Below, in pieces: positions 6,583-8,681 of a DNA stretch of 8,681 nt. A program made the position numbers and the translations under genes. The stretch comes from DATLBY01 sp035526665. GTDB taxonomy: Bacteria; Acidobacteriota; Terriglobia; Bryobacterales; Bryobacteraceae. A model generated the notes under the pieces. The model was not told the origin of the DNA. It did no database searches and saw only the letters and a program-made list of their open reading frames with translations. Within the stretch, counting starts at the first letter, position 1; each line of letters opens with the position of its first letter. The stretch lies in the NCBI GenBank assembly GCA_035526665.1, contig DATLBY010000152.1:1-8681 (forward strand). The letters run 5' to 3'.

Positions 6583-6705
6583 AGTGTTGCTCCTGTCGAA
6601 ATGTAGAACGCTATCTCGGACCACGGAGACCGGACCCGAAGGAGCGGCACAGGACAATCCAGAGAATCCACCGGTTGAAAGCCGGAAGCGGATACCTACT
6701 GTGCC
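6583..6705 (-). promoter_or_regulatory. Probable long 5' leader of the RRM gene
   Basis: If transcription starts about 7 bases after the -10 at 6706-6711, the mRNA carries some 117 untranslated bases. Long leaders are common for cold-shock RNA-binding genes (cspA, cyanobacterial rbp). I see GC-rich local pairing possibilities but no named riboswitch. Inferred. Confidence 0.35.
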
Positions 6706-6714
6706 AGTATAGCA
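6706..6714 (-). promoter_or_regulatory. Putative extended -10 promoter for the RRM gene
   Basis: On the minus strand TGCTATACT combines a TGn extension with TATACT (5 of 6 to TATAAT). No clear -35 box is present at 16-18 bp, where a GC-rich hairpin lies instead. Supports separate transcription from the receptor gene upstream. Confidence 0.45.
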
Positions 6715-6722
6715 GGATGACA

Positions 6723-6753
6723 GCCAAGCGGCGGCCAAATGCTGCCGCTTGGC
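6723..6753 (-). terminator. Stable GC-rich hairpin after the TonB-dependent receptor gene
   Basis: GCCAAGCGGC (6723-6732) pairs perfectly with GCCGCTTGGC (6744-6753), a 10-bp stem with an 11-base loop, beginning 14 bases past the receptor stop. No T run follows on the minus strand, so it may be a transcript-end stabiliser or a Rho-dependent end rather than a classical terminator. Confidence 0.45.
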
Positions 6754-6767
6754 CGCCGCCGGAGGAA

Positions 6768-8681
6768 CTAGAACGAGATTTTAGCCCCAAGCTGGATCCT
6801 GCGCGGGTCGTTGATTACGTTAGTCACCCGGCCGAAATTAGCGGGATCGCTGACATTGGTTCCGCCGGTTCCGAAGCGGGTCCGGTTGAACATGTTAAAT
6901 GCCTCTCCACGAACCTCGGCGCTGATGCCATGCTCGCCTCCGAAGCGGAAAACCTTGGCGACGGAGATGTTTTCATTCAAGTTGGGGAATTCACGAACCT
7001 TAGGGTTGAACCTGGTCGCATTTCCGAGGCCGCGCGTGGCGGTCTGGCTGGGGAAGACCGAAGACGTGATGAAGCGGTCCACGGCCGGATCGAAGCCGCC
7101 ATTCTTCCAGGCAGGCTGCCATCCATCGTAGCTGGTGATAAAGGCCGGAGTACGGCCGGCGAAAATACCCAGACCGCTGCCTCCGGAGATGCTGATGGGA
7201 CGCCCGCTGGAGTACAGGTTGATGGTGGAGATGCGCCACCCGCCCAATGCCCAGGCGGCGGGTCCGCCCGTCATCCATTTCTTGCCTTTGCCGAAGGGAA
7301 GCTCATAGGTGAGTCCCAGCTTGAAGTTATGGGTCACATCATAAGAGCCGATCGATTTCTCCAGCCGGCGATTTCCCTGATCGGCAGCGCGCGGATAGTC
7401 GGTGATCCAGTAGGTGTCGGCGTCCGTCAGCATCTTTGAAAATACATACGAGGTAGTGAAGGAAAGGCCGTGAGCATACCGCTTGTCCAGCTTGAGAACA
7501 GCGGCGTGATACGTGGAATGACCGCTGTGATCGCCGTTTCCATCCCAGGTATTGATGTCGGTGTACTGGGGAAACGGCCGGAGGGCCTGGGCCACGGTAG
7601 CGTTGTTGCCGAAATCCTTCACGAAGTTGGAATACGGAAGCGCCACACCCAGTGCCGCGATCTGACCGGCGGCCGCCGGGTCATTGAACTTCAAGCCAAG
7701 CTGCGCGTTGCTGAACTGCTGCGAATACTTATAGGGCACTTGGTTGTAGTTGAGCATCCCGGCCTGCAGATGGGAGCCGGCAACGGCGTTGTAGGAGAGG
7801 TCCAGTACCAGCGAACTGGTGAGCTGGCGCTGAATCGAAAGATTCCAGGAGTTCTGCTCCGGCAAGCGTGCCAGTTGATTGCCCTGCCACCAGGGCATGT
7901 CCTTTCCGTTCTGGAAGGAGGGAGAAATGAAGGGAGGTACCGGATACGAGGGCAGGCCATCCTTCAGAAGGAATGAGGGAGACAGGCCGCTGGAGGCATT
8001 GGGGAAGCTGGTGGTTTGCGTGAAGCCCTTTTGGTGCGTCGAACCGGTGGTGGCCGTCACCTGCGAGAAGGAGCGCGCATAGTTGGCGCGAATGACGGTC
8101 TTTTGGTCCCAGCTATAGGCAAATCCAATGCGGGGACCGAAGCCGCCGAACCAGGAGTCCGCTAGATTGCGGCTGCCTTGACGGCCCTCGCCAGTGCCTG
8201 CATAGATCAGTGCGCCCGGCCGGTTGTCCGCACCTGGGTTCGGCGTCGTGGGAGAAAAATCGCTCCAGCGGTTCAACTCTTCCACCGGCGGCAGGGCCGT
8301 TTCCCAGCGCAAACCGAGGTTCACGCTCAATTTCGGAGTGACCTTCCAATCGTCCTGGATGTAGCCGGCGAAGTAGGGCCATTGCTGCCCGATGTACCGG
8401 ACGGTATCGATCTGTCCGTTGGTGGCCCAGCCGAGAAGAAACGAGGCGAATGGATTGCCCCCCGCCTGAGCAAAATTGGTATTACCGGCCAAACCGGTGC
8501 CGATGAAGTCGAAGTTGGCGCATCCGGCAACGCATTGGCGCCCAAAGCCGTTGTAGGAGCCCTTTTGATACATGCCGCCAAACTTAAACGTATGCTTCCC
8601 GGTGATTTTGGTGGCGTCGTCCGCGAAGGAATACACCAGGTTTTCCGACCCGTTATTGGAATCCGCGCCCCAGCTGGTATA
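6768..8681 (-). CDS. Oar-like TonB-dependent receptor, beta-barrel part (N-terminus beyond window)
   Basis: The frame is open to base 8681, so the 637 visible residues are the C-terminal part of a larger protein; Oar-like receptors usually have about 1000-1200 residues, starting with a carboxypeptidase-regulatory-like domain and a plug that would lie to the right. Family hallmarks are HTFKFGGMYQ, YFAGYIQDDWKVTPKLSVNL followed by GLRWE, PRIGFAYSWDQKTVIRANYARS, WNLSIQRQL, LTYELPFGKGKKW, GWRISTINLYSSGRPISIS and FNMFNRTRFGT. The last residues, RRIQLGAKISF, form the terminal strand with a C-terminal Phe as needed for outer-membrane insertion. Such receptors are found in large numbers in Acidobacteriota and are thought to import large or scarce nutrients using TonB energy; the substrate is unknown. 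A Cys pair in RQCVAGC, about 50 residues into the visible part, may form a loop disulfide. A GTG at 8636 is an internal Val, not a start. Confidence 0.93.
   Translation of the reverse strand, partial: YTSWGADSNNGSENLVYSFADDATKITGKHTFKFGGMYQKGSYNGFGRQCVAGCANFDFIGTGLAGNTNFAQAGGNPFASFLLGWATNGQIDTVRYIGQQWPYFAGYIQDDWKVTPKLSVNLGLRWETALPPVEELNRWSDFSPTTPNPGADNRPGALIYAGTGEGRQGSRNLADSWFGGFGPRIGFAYSWDQKTVIRANYARSFSQVTATTGSTHQKGFTQTTSFPNASSGLSPSFLLKDGLPSYPVPPFISPSFQNGKDMPWWQGNQLARLPEQNSWNLSIQRQLTSSLVLDLSYNAVAGSHLQAGMLNYNQVPYKYSQQFSNAQLGLKFNDPAAAGQIAALGVALPYSNFVKDFGNNATVAQALRPFPQYTDINTWDGNGDHSGHSTYHAAVLKLDKRYAHGLSFTTSYVFSKMLTDADTYWITDYPRAADQGNRRLEKSIGSYDVTHNFKLGLTYELPFGKGKKWMTGGPAAWALGGWRISTINLYSSGRPISISGGSGLGIFAGRTPAFITSYDGWQPAWKNGGFDPAVDRFITSSVFPSQTATRGLGNATRFNPKVREFPNLNENISVAKVFRFGGEHGISAEVRGEAFNMFNRTRFGTGGTNVSDPANFGRVTNVINDPRRIQLGAKISF

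Noticed and set aside
6052..6606. Plus-strand 184-aa open frame over the RRM gene
   Set aside because: Its Ala/Thr-rich stretch is the complement of the glycine-rich tail codons; the RRM on the other strand is unambiguous.
6583..6738. N-terminal extension of the RRM protein to 6738
   Set aside because: Would add 52 residues of unlikely composition and skip the good ribosome site directly before 6582; the usual RRM protein starts with MTKIFVGNL.
6675..7439. Plus-strand 254-aa open frame over the receptor barrel
   Set aside because: Complement of the TonB-dependent receptor, with no recognisable domain.
1..8681. CRISPR array, tRNA/rRNA, insertion sequence, phage or toxin-antitoxin module
   Set aside because: No spaced direct repeats, no tRNA-like cloverleaf, no transposase or integrase motif, and no toxin-antitoxin pair were seen on reading both strands.

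Overview
The window is GC-rich (ORF shadows appear on both strands of every long gene) and reads like a chromosomal segment of a soil bacterium, most likely an Acidobacteriota member of the Solibacter/Bryobacter type. That is an inference from family content: an Oar-like TonB-dependent receptor barrel, a Tat-leader enolase-superfamily protein, a long PhoD-type phosphatase and a SplB-like radical SAM protein. No marker gene in the window fixes the taxonomy.

Layout: (1) 1-774, minus, a radical SAM protein of the SplB/Rv2578c type, C-terminus cut by the window edge. (2) 866-1111, plus, an 81-aa Tudor-like domain protein resembling the C-terminal tail of UvrD/PcrA helicases. (3) 1171-1806, minus, an exported glycine-zipper protein with a clear intrinsic terminator (1122-1146). 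(4) 1880-3118, minus, a mandelate-racemase/galactonate-dehydratase-like enolase-superfamily protein with a twin-arginine leader. (5) 3207-5765, plus, an 852-aa PhoD-like metallophosphatase with a large N-terminal extension; it is divergent from gene 4 across 88 bp that carry a perfect TATAAT. (6) 5786-6028, minus, an 80-aa charged helical protein of unknown function. (7) 6232-6582, minus, a small RRM RNA-binding protein with a glycine-rich tail and an apparent long leader. (8) 6768-8681, minus, the C-terminal part of a TonB-dependent receptor whose N-terminus lies beyond the right edge.

No CRISPR array, rRNA, tRNA, insertion sequence, phage gene or recognisable defence operon was found. The most interesting points are the apparently exported enolase-superfamily protein whose catalytic His seems to lack the usual Asp partner, its divergent pairing with an extended PhoD phosphatase, the orphan UvrD-tail-like protein, and the RRM gene leader. 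No stretch above 300 bases lacks a gene; the two longest gaps (6029-6231 and 6583-6767) are described as features. I see no strong evidence for a wholly new multi-gene system.
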